Assembly: GCA_021776795.1 (NCBI GenBank)
Contig: JAJFFC010000028.1
Location: 151,997-215,996 of the forward strand
Direction: 5' to 3'
Source: Planctomycetota bacterium
GTDB taxonomy: Bacteria; Planctomycetota; UBA1135
Length of the DNA stretch: 64,000 bases
This document shows positions 8,377 to 19,583 of the stretch, piece by piece. The notes beneath the pieces are model-generated. The model had not been told where the DNA came from, ran no database searches, and saw only the letters and a program-made list of their open reading frames with translations. How positions within the stretch are numbered: position 1 is the stretch's first letter; every line of letters starts with the position of its first letter. The translations under genes were made by a program, and so were the position numbers.

Positions 8377-8928
8377 ATGGCTTGGATCCGACAAATCAGC
8401 AATGAGGAGGCCACAGGGACCCTCAAAAAGATTTTTGATGACGCCCTGCGCCGGGCCGGACGGGTGTGGAACATCGTGCGCCTGACCAGCTTGAACCCGC
8501 AAAATACCAGGGCTCATTTGAGCCTTTATCGCTCGGTGATGCACCAAGATTCCTCGCTGAGCCCGCGCATGCGCGAAACTCTGGCGGTGGTGGTAAGCCG
8601 CGCCAACGCCTGTCATTACTGAGTGACGGCCCATGCCTACGACCTCCGTGTAGTGGTCGAAGAAGCTGCCCTGGCCGATGCCCTGGAGCAAAATGGCTGG
8701 GAAAGCGCCCCTTTGGAGCCGGCCGAGCGCGCCCTTTGCGCCTATGCGCAGAAACTGACCAAGCAGCCGCAGGCCATGGTTGAGGCCGATGTCCAAAACC
8801 TGCGTGAGGCCGGGTGGTCTGACCTCGAAATCCAGGATGCCTGCCAAGTGGTGGCCTACTTCAACTACGTCAATCGGCTCGCCGATGGGTTGGGGGTCGC
8901 GCCTGAGAGTGAGCTGCCGCAAGCTTAG
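8377..8928 (+). CDS. AhpD/carboxymuconolactone-decarboxylase-like peroxidase, probable selenoprotein (in-frame TGA at 8620-8622)
   Basis: One 183-residue protein if the TGA at codon 82 is read as selenocysteine. The upstream part ends in NACHY and the downstream part continues in the same frame with VTAHAYDL. Peroxidase-related members of the AhpD family carry N-x-C-x-Y-C-V-x-x-H, so the TGA stands exactly at the second Cys of the CxxC redox pair, giving C79-H-Y-U82. Downstream, C37-A40-like segments form a hairpin: 8631-8640 pairs with 8650-8656 around a loop that begins with GA about 18 nt after the TGA, which fits the bacterial SECIS pattern. The C-terminal half has normal family features (LREAGWSDLEIQDACQVVAYFNYVNRLADGLGV). 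Without Sec insertion it would be a truncated gene. No selA/B/C genes are in the window. Confidence 0.75.
8623..8661 (+). promoter_or_regulatory. Candidate bacterial SECIS hairpin after the TGA
   Basis: Bases 8631-8633 (CCA) pair with 8654-8656 (TGG) and 8637-8640 (CTAC) pair with 8650-8653 (GTAG), with a TGC bulge on the 5' arm. The loop at 8641-8649 starts GA. A G in the first loop positions and 16-37 nt between TGA and loop are known features of bacterial SECIS elements. The stem is short and imperfect, so this is only supportive. Confidence 0.45.
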
Positions 8929-8964
8929 AATGGGCCACCTAAACGGGCTCCGCCCGCCCTGTCC

Positions 8965-10682
8965 ATGACGGCCCCACGCTCCTCTGCTGCCGCTCCCGTC
9001 ACGGGAGCCACCCTTGAACGTGCCATAGCCGCTTGGCGCGCCGATGCCGAGAAGGGGCTCCGCGGCGCCAGTTTTGAAGAGGTTCTGGTGCAAAAGCGCA
9101 TTCCGGGTTTTGCGGTGAACCCCCTTTACACGGAGAGGGATTTGCCGTCGGCGGATTCGCGTTTATCAGATCAAGACCGTCTAGGCGCTGGCGATCCCGA
9201 GCGTCGCATTCATGGCGCGGCTTGGCTGAATGCGCCGCGCATCGACATGGCTGATCCACAACAAGCCAATCGCATCTTGCTGCAGGAGTTGCAAGGCGGT
9301 GCCGATGCCCTGTGGCTGGTTTCCGATGCCGCTTCGCGCTTGGCATTGGACCCGAACACCAAGTCCGGCGAACAGGCATGGGGCGATGGCGGGGTCATCT
9401 TGTATGACCAGACTGCTTGGGAAGAGTTGCTCGAGGGTGTGCACTTGGACATGGTGCACCTGATGTTGGATTGTGGCGGTCATCCGCTGCCTTGTTTGGC
9501 GCCACTTCTGGCATACGTGGAGAAGCGTGGCATCGACCCTAAGACCTTGTCCTGGAACCTTGGCGCCGATCCCTATGGAAGCCTGGCGGCCGAGGGCTTT
9601 CACTCGGGGGGAGCGATTTGGCAGGCGCAACAGCTCGATGCGCTTTTGCGTTGGACCACGACTGAAATGCCGCAAGCGCGCGCCTTCTGTCTATCGGCCG
9701 AGCCCTATCACCTGGCCGGAGCCACGCTGGTGGAATCCCTGGGCCTGTTGCTCGCCAATGCGGTGCAGCTTTTGCGCCAAGCTGAACATTTAGGCCACCC
9801 CGTCGAAGCGGTGGCTCGGCAAATCGCCATGCGCCTGCCGATGGGTCGCGATGTCTTCCTGCATGCTGCCGGTTTACGCGCATTGCGTTTGTTGTGGCGA
9901 CGCGTGCTGGAAGCTTCTGGAGTGCAAGAGGGGCCACCATTGTGGATTCATGCCGTCACTTCGCGCCGCACCCTCAGTCGACGCGATCCCTGGACCAATC
10001 TTTTGCGTACCAGCACACAACTGATGGCCGCCGCCATGGGCGGTGCCGAAGCCATCACCGCAGCTTCCTTTGATGAAGCGCTGGGCAAACCGAGTGCCTT
10101 GGGCCGACGCGCAGCGCGAAATGCCGTGCAAATGATGGCTGCCGAATGTGGCATGAGCGATGTTCTCGATCCACTTGCCGGCAGTTATTGGGGCGAAGCC
10201 GCGACGGGCAAGTTGGCTGAGCTGGCTTGGGAGGTCTTCCAAGAGGTCGAAACCGAAGGGGGCTTTGGTGCCGCGATTGGTCACGGTTGGGTGCACACGC
10301 GTTTGGCTCAGTCCTGGCAACAACGCAGCCAAGCTTTGCAGGAAGGCGAACAGGTGGCGCTTGGCGTGAATCGTTTCGCTCCAAACGAAGAAACGGTGCC
10401 CACGCGGGAACCGCGCATCGGCGAACCGGAACTGGCGGCCCTCGCGCGCTGGCGCGAGCGCAAACAACAGAATGAGCTTGCCGAAGAGCTCATGCCTGCA
10501 CTTGGTGAGAACCTAGACATGAGGACATTCCTTGGCATGGCCGAAGCTGGCGCCGATGTCTTCGAAATGAACGCTGCGGGGCGCTTTGCCTTGTCCGATG
10601 GTCGTCGGCCCGAGGCGGTGGAAGGCCTGCCGCAACATCGCGATGCTGCCTGTTTCGAAGAAGCCAACCCGGAGGCTTCGGC

Positions 10683-10686
<4 letters not shown>
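8965..10686 (+). CDS. mutA: Methylmalonyl-CoA mutase small subunit
   Basis: 573-residue non-catalytic subunit of the heterodimeric B12-dependent mutase that interconverts methylmalonyl-CoA and succinyl-CoA. It has the mutase TIM-barrel sequence ([102 protein letters not shown]) but no DxHxxG cobalamin site at the C terminus, as expected for MutA. Its last bases overlap the mutB start (ATGA), so the subunits are translationally coupled. The start codon ATG lies 36 bp after the selenoprotein gene, so they may be co-transcribed. Confidence 0.9.
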
Positions 10687-12881
<2,195 letters not shown>

Positions 12882-12894
12882 GTGGGAAGGTGTT

Positions 12895-14487
12895 CTACAA
12901 AGGCGCGGGATTAGACGCCAGGCAAGTCGAGATTTCTATCGCCTGAGCATAAAGAACGCCACATGCCCCAACGGGATAGGTACCTTGGAACTGAGCCACA
13001 CCTGCCGCGTCGGACAGGGCAGTTTGAAAGCCTCTGCCGACGGCTGGAAGGACTCGGACATCTAGAAGCAGGTCCGGGCAAATCGAGTCACGGCGAAGGT
13101 GCACATAATTTCGCTCCCCAAAAATCAATCCGACTCGCGTATTCGGGCGCAAGTAGCGAACCGTGGCGGTGAACGGGCCTGGGCAAGTGCTGGAGACCGT
13201 CAGCTCTGGACCGCCATGAAGGAGGACATCACGAGCCGCTCCGTTTGGATCATTTTCGAGAATTTGATCGCCAGGACTCGCGAAGGCAACCACTTGACCA
13301 TTCGCGGAAACCCAAGGTGTTTCCTCGTATACCCCGCCGCCATTCGTGCCCGGAACTTCTGGAGTGCTCACGCGTCGAGTTTCACCGGTCAGTCGATCAT
13401 GAACATAGGCATCCCAGCCAAGGGGCGCGGTGGGATCTAAGTTGGTGGCATCGCTGACAAAAGCAATAAAACGACCATCGGGAGACATGCTCGGATGCCG
13501 AGAATCGCCATCTGCGGCGACTCCTTGCGAAGTCACACTGATGACCGAGGTGACTCCAGCATGGATGTCACGGAGCAGAATGTCTTCCTTTTGGTTGGTA
13601 TCGCTGGGCGCCAGTCCATCATGCGCCGTGAAGGCGACAAAGCGTCCTCCCCAATTCACCGCAGCTTCATTCTGCGCCAAGCAATTGCCAGGAAGACCGT
13701 TGACGTCGACGTCGACCATCTGCGTAATCCCCGCGCGGGAATCATGAAGGAACAAGTTGCGGTCGTCATTGAGGTCATTGGCCACCAAATTGTCGGCCCA
13801 AGACACGAAGGCGACGCTGTCCCCATCGGGGGAGAGAGTGGGATAGCGCGAGGCGCGATTCCCCTGCACTCCGCTGGAGGACACGCTGGCGAAACGGATG
13901 CGATCGTTGCGCAGAACCTTAATGAAGACATCAAAGGCATTGTTGGTGTCGCCCACGGCCAGGTTGTTGGAGTAACTCGTAAAGGCGACCTCGCCTCCCT
14001 TGGAGGAAATACTGACATCTTCTCCGCCATTGATTGCGGTCACGCCTGAAGTGTCTGTGCTCGCAAGCAGCATTTCACCGCTAACCATATCCTTGACGAA
14101 AATTTGGCGAGTTAATCGCGTGGACGCAGGGTGCAAGTTGGAAGAAATGCTCGCAAAGCCAACAAATCGGCCACCAGCAGAAATGGTGGGAGCATCGCAA
14201 TCTTCATTGGCCATTCTCCCGAGTGAATTGCTCGAGGCAATGCGCACTCTACCGGTAATCCGATCGACCACGGCGATCTGATCTCGATTTACCCAACGCT
14301 GTCCGCGCAGCACCCGCATGGTCATGACGTACACCACATGTTGGCCGTTTGCAGATAGGGCTACGCCAGGTTGCACTTCTGAAGATGGATCGCCACTGGC
14401 ATCGAAGCTCAATAGGCGAGTGCGCTGGGCGCTTGCGCTGGCAGTCAGGCAAAGCACGCCAAGGATAAGGCAAAGGAAGGGTTTCAT
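12895..14487 (-). CDS. Exported WD40-like (PD40/TolB-type) beta-propeller protein
   Basis: 530 residues from an ATG at 14487; the signal peptide is MKPFLCLILGVLCLTASASA. A longer open frame continues to 15228, but that part is antisense to meaB and is not counted. At least five PD40-type repeats are visible, each with a core like LSPDGDSVAFVSWADNL, MSPDGRFIAFVSDATNL, ISAGGRFVGFASISSNL and VSANGQVVAFASPGDQI. A short C-terminal beta region containing four spread cysteines follows (STCPG, SICPD, GACGV, STCLA), perhaps disulphide-bonded. The ligand is unknown. It sits inverted between mutB and meaB, which is unusual for a mutase locus. Confidence 0.7.
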   Translation of the reverse strand: MKPFLCLILGVLCLTASASAQRTRLLSFDASGDPSSEVQPGVALSANGQHVVYVMTMRVLRGQRWVNRDQIAVVDRITGRVRIASSNSLGRMANEDCDAPTISAGGRFVGFASISSNLHPASTRLTRQIFVKDMVSGEMLLASTDTSGVTAINGGEDVSISSKGGEVAFTSYSNNLAVGDTNNAFDVFIKVLRNDRIRFASVSSSGVQGNRASRYPTLSPDGDSVAFVSWADNLVANDLNDDRNLFLHDSRAGITQMVDVDVNGLPGNCLAQNEAAVNWGGRFVAFTAHDGLAPSDTNQKEDILLRDIHAGVTSVISVTSQGVAADGDSRHPSMSPDGRFIAFVSDATNLDPTAPLGWDAYVHDRLTGETRRVSTPEVPGTNGGGVYEETPWVSANGQVVAFASPGDQILENDPNGAARDVLLHGGPELTVSSTCPGPFTATVRYLRPNTRVGLIFGERNYVHLRRDSICPDLLLDVRVLPAVGRGFQTALSDAAGVAQFQGTYPVGACGVLYAQAIEISTCLASNPAPL

Positions 14488-14559
14488 GGGAAAGGGTTGG
14501 TACGACGCCATCCTAGCACTCATTTCGCAACCAAGCTTGCGCGGACCTATCCTGAGTCC

Positions 14560-15555
14560 ATGGCACCGCAAGCGCCCTCTGCTATTGAGCTCGCAGCTGG
14601 CATTCGAGCTGGCGAGCGAGGGGATCTGGCCCGAGGGATCACCTTGGTGGAATCGCAGCGTGCGGATCATCGCGCGCAGGCGCAAGAGCTTTTGGCCTTG
14701 CTGTTGCCGCACACCGGTGGCGCGCACCGCATTGGCGTGACCGGGGTTCCTGGCGTCGGCAAGTCGACCTTTCTCGACGCCTTCGGCATGCATTTGAGCG
14801 AGCAGGGTTTGCGCGTGGCGGTGTTGGCAGTCGACCCCTCGAGCAGCTTGTCTGGAGGAAGCATTCTGGGAGATAAGGCGCGCATGCACCGGCTGGCGCA
14901 AGAGGCCACAGCCTTCATTCGACCGAGCCCGAGTGGCCTCACCCTTGGCGGTGTGGCGCGGCGCACCCGCGAAAGCATGTTGCTGTGCGAGGCAGCAGGC
15001 TTCGACGTGATTCTGATTGAAACTGTCGGCGTTGGGCAATCCGAAACCGTGGTCGCGGACATGGTCGACTTCTTCTTGGTGCTCATGCTCCCCGGCGCGG
15101 GAGATGAACTGCAGGGCATCAAGAAAGGCATTTTGGAGCTCGCCGACGCCATGGCCATCAACAAGGCCGACGGCGACAATGTGGCGCGTGCGCAACGTGC
15201 GGTGCGTGATGTGCAAGCGGCCTTGCATTACTTACGGCCCAAAGAGGAATCTTGGCAGCCGCAAGCGTGCGTGATTTCGGCGCAAGAGGAAACTGGCTTG
15301 GCCGAGCTGTGGGAACTGTTGCAGGAGCATCGGCGTTTGTTGCAAGAGAACGGCCGCTTGAAGGTACGGCGTCAAGAACAACGTGGCCACTGGATGTGGG
15401 CGCAGATTGAAGAACGGCTGCTCGAAACCTTCCGCCATCATCCGAAGATTGCCGCCGCCTTGGCCGAGGTCGAAGCCGAAGTGAGCGCCGGTAGCTTGCC
15501 GCCAACTGCGGCAGCGGATCGTTTGCTTGCTTTGTTCCAAGGTCAAGAGTCCTAG
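14560..15555 (+). CDS. meaB: MeaB/ArgK G3E-family GTPase, methylmalonyl-CoA mutase chaperone
   Basis: 331 residues from the ATG at 14560 (MAPQAPSAIELAAG), which matches the family N terminus; the frame is open further upstream from a TTG at 14497 but that part overlaps the divergent promoter region. Motifs are the P-loop GVPGVGKST, VAVLAVDPSSSLSGGSILGDKARM, FDVILIETVGVGQSE (switch II) and INKADGDN (base recognition). MeaB gates cobalamin loading and protects the mutase from inactivation. The stop is 5 bp before the next ATG, indicating an operon with the symporter. Confidence 0.92.
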   Translation: MAPQAPSAIELAAGIRAGERGDLARGITLVESQRADHRAQAQELLALLLPHTGGAHRIGVTGVPGVGKSTFLDAFGMHLSEQGLRVAVLAVDPSSSLSGGSILGDKARMHRLAQEATAFIRPSPSGLTLGGVARRTRESMLLCEAAGFDVILIETVGVGQSETVVADMVDFFLVLMLPGAGDELQGIKKGILELADAMAINKADGDNVARAQRAVRDVQAALHYLRPKEESWQPQACVISAQEETGLAELWELLQEHRRLLQENGRLKVRRQEQRGHWMWAQIEERLLETFRHHPKIAAALAEVEAEVSAGSLPPTAAADRLLALFQGQES

Positions 15556-15560
15556 GAGTC

Positions 15561-16970
15561 ATGGAGCATCTATCGCTGCTGATTACGCTAGGCCTGTACA
15601 TGCTCCTGATGTTAGGCATCGGCGCATGGGCTTCGCGGCGTAGCTCTTCCGATGCCGATTTTTACCTCGGCGGTCGCGGCCTCGGCCCTTGGGTAGCCGC
15701 CCTGAGCGCAGCAGCGTCCTCCAGCTCGGCGTGGACCTTGCTTGGTGTTAGCGGCGCGGCCTTTACCTACGGCTTAAGCGCCTTCTGGATTTTGCCGGCT
15801 TGCTTGGGTGGCTTTTTGCTCAACTGGTTGGTGTTGGCGCGCCCCATGCGCAAGGCTTCGGCGGAAAGCGGCTCCGTCACCGTGACCGAGTTTTTGGCCA
15901 GCGATGCCGACCCCAAATGGCGACGCGCATTCGTGGTCAGCGCTTCGGTGATCATTCTGTTGTCACTCATGGTTTATGTCGCCTCGCAGTTCCAGGCTGC
16001 TGGCAAGACCTTCGCCGAAACCTTGGACATCGACTTTGTGCAGGCGGTGTTGATTGGCGGCGCGGTGGTGTTGCTCTACACCTTAAGCGGTGGCTTTTGG
16101 GCGGCATCGGTTACCGACATGGTGCAAGGCTTAGTGATGGCTGCTGCCTCGGTGGCTCTGCCGATTGTCGCTTTGGTCAAAGTGGGGGGCTTTGGTGCCC
16201 TGCACCAAGGCTTGGTGGCATTGGACCCGGCCTATGTCGACTTCTGGCGCGGCAATTACGGGTGGGCCGCGGTGGCCTTTGTTGTGGGTACCCTGGGCAT
16301 CGGCCTCGGCTATCCCGGGCAACCGCACGTGGTCAATCGCTTCATGGCTTTACGCAATGACGAAGACATCCGCCGCGGCACCAAGATTTCGATTGCTTGG
16401 GCATTGTTGATTTATTGCGGCATGCTCCTGACCGGTTGGTGCGGGCGCGTGTTGCTGACCTCGGCCGGCGACGACGAGGCCATGCTGTTGCGCCTCACCA
16501 CCGAAATCTTCCCGCCGGTGGTTGCGGGAGTGATCGTAGCTGCAGTGTTGTCGGCAATCATGTCCACAGCCGATAGCCAACTCTTGGTGTGCGGCTCGAC
16601 CGCTAGTTATGACCTGCCGAGCAAACGCCCACAGGGCGGCAGTCGTCAGCATGTGCGCCTCGATCGGCTTGCGGTCCTAGGTTTAGGCGGCGCCGCACTG
16701 GTCGCTGCCATTTGGATCGATGACACCATCTTCAGCACGGTCTTGTTCGCGTGGTCTGCCCTGGGTGCCGCCTTTGGTCCATTACTTTTGTTGCGCATCA
16801 GCGGCCGACGCGTCGCCACGCCTTGGGCACTCGCTGCCATGTGGAGTGGCTTTGCCGTGACCCTGATTTGGTACAACACGCCCATACTGAAGGGCGCGAT
16901 TTACGAGCTCATCCCAAGCTTTGCCATCGCTTTTGCCATCGCTTGGCGCGGAAGCCGCAAAGTTTCATGA
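15561..16970 (+). CDS. Sodium:solute symporter family protein (PutP-like)
   Basis: 469-residue inner-membrane transporter with about 13 hydrophobic segments. The N terminus shows DADFYLGGRGLGPWVAALSAAASSSSAWTLLG, the SSS-family sodium-site region of TM1-2; TLSGGFWAASVTDMVQG and SAIMSTADSQLLVCGSTASYDL (TM8 Na2-site region) are further conserved blocks. The closest family type is proline/sodium symporter PutP, but the substrate is not certain. A good AGGAG precedes the ATG. The stop overlaps the amidohydrolase ATG (ATGA at 16967). Confidence 0.85.
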   Translation: MEHLSLLITLGLYMLLMLGIGAWASRRSSSDADFYLGGRGLGPWVAALSAAASSSSAWTLLGVSGAAFTYGLSAFWILPACLGGFLLNWLVLARPMRKASAESGSVTVTEFLASDADPKWRRAFVVSASVIILLSLMVYVASQFQAAGKTFAETLDIDFVQAVLIGGAVVLLYTLSGGFWAASVTDMVQGLVMAAASVALPIVALVKVGGFGALHQGLVALDPAYVDFWRGNYGWAAVAFVVGTLGIGLGYPGQPHVVNRFMALRNDEDIRRGTKISIAWALLIYCGMLLTGWCGRVLLTSAGDDEAMLLRLTTEIFPPVVAGVIVAAVLSAIMSTADSQLLVCGSTASYDLPSKRPQGGSRQHVRLDRLAVLGLGGAALVAAIWIDDTIFSTVLFAWSALGAAFGPLLLLRISGRRVATPWALAAMWSGFAVTLIWYNTPILKGAIYELIPSFAIAFAIAWRGSRKVS

Positions 16971-17854
16971 ACATCCCCACCGGTATCACCGATGTGCATG
17001 TGCACATCCAACCTTGGCAACAGATTCGCGAACACGCGCGGGACACGATTGAGCATGGCCGCGAAGATGTCGACGACATCCTGCGCTTTCAATCCGACCC
17101 GCTTGCCTTTCGCGAACATTTGCATCAGCAAGGGCTGCAGCGGGCGGCCTTGATTAACTATGTCTCGCCACAGCTGATGGGCTTCGACGCCAGCTGCAAC
17201 GACTGGATTGCCGAATACCGCAATGCCGACCCCTCCACCTACTTCGCGTGGGGTGGGATTCACCCTGGCTTCTGCGAAGACGTGCCCGCGGAAATGCATC
17301 GGCTGCTGGTCGAGCTGAAGATTGACGGCATCAAGATCCATCCGCCGCACCAAGAGTTTGCCGCCAACGCCTACGCGACGGGGGAGCTACCAGCCCTGCG
17401 CGAGGTTTACGCCGCCTGCGAAGAACATGATGTCCCGGTGATGATTCATACCGGAACTTCGGTGTTCCAGGGTGCACGGTCCCGGCTCGGCGACCCGATG
17501 CATGTTGATGACATCGCGATTGACTTTCCCAAGCTGCGTGTGGTCCTGGCCCATGCCGGACGGCCCTTGTGGTACGAGGAAGCCTTTTTCGTCGCCCGCC
17601 GCCACCCCAATCTATTCTTGGAGCTGAGTGGCATTCCACCAAAGCAGTTGCCCGAGCGCCTGCCACGCTTAGAACTCCTGCATGACCGCGTGTTGTGGGG
17701 GACGGATTGGCCTAGCCCCGGCGTGCGCGACCTGCGCCGTAACATCGAGACCTTCTGCAGTCTGCCGCTATATTCCGACGCCTTCAAGCATGCCGTACTG
17801 GTCGAAAACCCACAGCGCTTGTGGCCTTTACGCCAAATACGCGGCGCCGATTAG
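16967..17854 (+). CDS. Amidohydrolase-2 family metal-dependent hydrolase
   Basis: 295 residues from the ATG overlapping the symporter stop. Metal-binding and catalytic motifs are in the expected order: DVHVHIQPW (HxH, residues about 9-11), KIHPPHQEF, MIHTGTSVF (His), LAHAGRPLWYEEAF (His) and WGTDWPSP (Asp). This is the TIM-barrel amidohydrolase-2 group, which includes decarboxylases and lactonases as well as hydrolases. Being co-translated with a solute symporter suggests it acts on the imported compound or a derivative. The 3' end overlaps the convergent ROK gene by 27 bp. Confidence 0.75.
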   Translation: MNIPTGITDVHVHIQPWQQIREHARDTIEHGREDVDDILRFQSDPLAFREHLHQQGLQRAALINYVSPQLMGFDASCNDWIAEYRNADPSTYFAWGGIHPGFCEDVPAEMHRLLVELKIDGIKIHPPHQEFAANAYATGELPALREVYAACEEHDVPVMIHTGTSVFQGARSRLGDPMHVDDIAIDFPKLRVVLAHAGRPLWYEEAFFVARRHPNLFLELSGIPPKQLPERLPRLELLHDRVLWGTDWPSPGVRDLRRNIETFCSLPLYSDAFKHAVLVENPQRLWPLRQIRGAD

Positions 17855-18724
17855 GCCGGCGTCGTTGCCGAGCTTGCCGGGGAGGAGCTGGAAGTCTGCG
17901 GCGGTGCGGCCGAAGGAGCGACGGTCCAACACCTCCAAGGCTGCGGGGCGCAAAAACTCGAGCACTGGGGCGCCGCCTCCGCCGAAGAGGAATAGGCGAA
18001 TGTCCAACAGCAACGCCACTTCAGATAAGGCCTCGCCCAAACAGCGCCCTGCGGTTTGGAACACGGCGCGGGCATCGGCGTTGCCTTGACGCGCTTCTTC
18101 AGCAAGAGCGGCGAGTGGCAGAGACTTGCCCAGCGCCTGCGCGGCCAAGGTTTCCATGGCGCGGGCCGAGGCAATCGCTTCCAGGCAGCCGGTATTGCCA
18201 CAGCCACAAGGGCGGCCATGACTGGTGGTCATGTGGCCAAACTCACCGGCCATGCCGCCGATGCCATGGTGCATCGCGCCACCCAGAATCAATCCACCGC
18301 CCACACCCGTCCCTAAGGTGACCATGAGGAAGTCCTCGACACCCTGCCCTGCGCCCACCATGGCCTCGCCCCAAGCGGCAGCGTTGCCATCGTTGTCTAG
18401 GGCGACTGGTCGGCCGAGGCGCTCGGCCAATAACTTTGCCACTGGCTGTTGATTGAGGAAGCTCAGATTCGGCGCTTCGAGCAACACTCCAGCATCGGCA
18501 TCGGCCACGCCGGGAACGGCCATGCCAATCGCCTGCAGCGGTGCACTGGCTTCCGCAGCAAGCTCCTGCACAGCCGAAGCCATGGCTTCTAGGCAGGCGT
18601 GCAACTCATGCGGAGTTTCGACCTGTTTGCGGGCAAGCACTTGCCCATCTTGCACCAAGCCCAACTTGATGGCGGTGCCACCGAGGTCGATGCCACAACA
18701 AAGCCCCGCGGAGGGCGCGTTCAC
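17828..18724 (-). CDS. ROK-family sugar kinase (glucokinase-like)
   Basis: 298-residue cytoplasmic kinase from a GTG start. CGIDLGGTAIKLGLV is the phosphate-binding loop, VPGVADADAG and ALDNDGNAAAWGEA are substrate-binding regions, VTLGTGVGGGLILGG is the second phosphate loop and GHMTTSHGRPCGCGNTGCLEAI contains the ROK zinc site (CGCGxxGCxE). It probably phosphorylates glucose or a related hexose using ATP. The GTG start overlaps the stop of the M48 gene upstream by one base, so these two are coupled. Confidence 0.85.
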   Translation of the reverse strand: MNAPSAGLCCGIDLGGTAIKLGLVQDGQVLARKQVETPHELHACLEAMASAVQELAAEASAPLQAIGMAVPGVADADAGVLLEAPNLSFLNQQPVAKLLAERLGRPVALDNDGNAAAWGEAMVGAGQGVEDFLMVTLGTGVGGGLILGGAMHHGIGGMAGEFGHMTTSHGRPCGCGNTGCLEAIASARAMETLAAQALGKSLPLAALAEEARQGNADARAVFQTAGRCLGEALSEVALLLDIRLFLFGGGGAPVLEFLRPAALEVLDRRSFGRTAADFQLLPGKLGNDAGLIGAAYLA

Positions 18725-19533
18725 TAGCGGCGCAGCGCTCGGCGGTAGAGCTTATTGGCCTCGGGCATCAGGGCGCTCAAGCGCTCGATGCGGGTTTCGC
18801 TAGCAGGGTGGGTGGACAAGAACTCAGGTGGGGCGCCGGCACTCATCGCGCCCATGCGTTCCCACAAACCAATCGCCGACTCTGGGTTGTAGCCCGCGTT
18901 GGCGGCCATCATCAGACCGATTTCATCGGCTTCGGATTCATGATGGCGCGAGAACGGCAGCATGACACCGACGGTAGAGCCCAAACCAAGGCCCGCCATG
19001 ATGGTGTTACGTTTTTCCGGTTCCATGTCACTCATGCTGACTTGCGCGCCCATCATGCCGACGGACAACGCCATGCCATGACTCATGCGTTCGGCGCCGT
19101 GCCGCGCAATGGCATGACCAATCTCGTGCCCCATGACCATGGCCAAGCTGTCTTCATCTTGGGTAACGGGAAGCAAGCCGGTGTAGACCGCAGTCTTGCC
19201 GCCAGGCAAAGCCCATGCGTTGACCATTTCATCGTTGTCAATCAGCGTGAACTCCCAAGTAAACTTAGCGGCATCGGAAGTGCTGCCGTAAAGCTCAATC
19301 GCGGAAGCGGCAATGCGCTCGCCGATGCGTTGGATCATGGCGGCATCGGGGCCGGTGGTGATCAGTCGTTCTTCGGCGAGCATTTCGCCGTAAGCTTCGG
19401 CGCCGAGGCTCATTTCCTGGTTGCTCGACATGAAGTTGAGCTGAGAGCGGCCGGTGCCTGGCACGGTGCTACAGGCGACGACGAGGGCGAGCACCGCAAG
19501 GGTGCTCCAAGTGGCAAGGGGATTCCGAATCAT
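18724..19533 (-). CDS. M48-family zinc metalloprotease, lipoprotein
   Basis: 269 residues. The lipobox VVACS after residue 18 indicates a lipid-anchored envelope protein. The catalytic site is MGHEIGHAIARH, with the third ligand in HHESEADEIGLMM; FLSTHPASETRIERL is the conserved C-terminal block of the LoiP/YggG/BepA-type M48 proteins, which handle misfolded outer-membrane proteins. That role is inferred from the family. The start ATG is 50 bp from the divergent gpmI start. Confidence 0.88.
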   Translation of the reverse strand: MIRNPLATWSTLAVLALVVACSTVPGTGRSQLNFMSSNQEMSLGAEAYGEMLAEERLITTGPDAAMIQRIGERIAASAIELYGSTSDAAKFTWEFTLIDNDEMVNAWALPGGKTAVYTGLLPVTQDEDSLAMVMGHEIGHAIARHGAERMSHGMALSVGMMGAQVSMSDMEPEKRNTIMAGLGLGSTVGVMLPFSRHHESEADEIGLMMAANAGYNPESAIGLWERMGAMSAGAPPEFLSTHPASETRIERLSALMPEANKLYRRALRR

Positions 19534-19583
19534 GGCAGCACTATGGTAATGGCTGAGCCGCCCGCCGGCACCCCAGACCTGTC

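Noticed and set aside
8623..8928. Separate GTG-started gene after the TGA at 8620
   Set aside because: It has the C-terminal half of the same AhpD-like family, continues in the same frame without a gap, and lacks a ribosome site. Readthrough as selenocysteine explains it better.
8929..8964. Cobalamin riboswitch before mutA
   Set aside because: Only 36 bp separate the genes, too little for a B12 riboswitch, and no B12-box-like sequence was seen.
14488..15228. Long N-terminal extension of the beta-propeller gene
   Set aside because: It is antisense to meaB, and the signal peptide starts at 14487.
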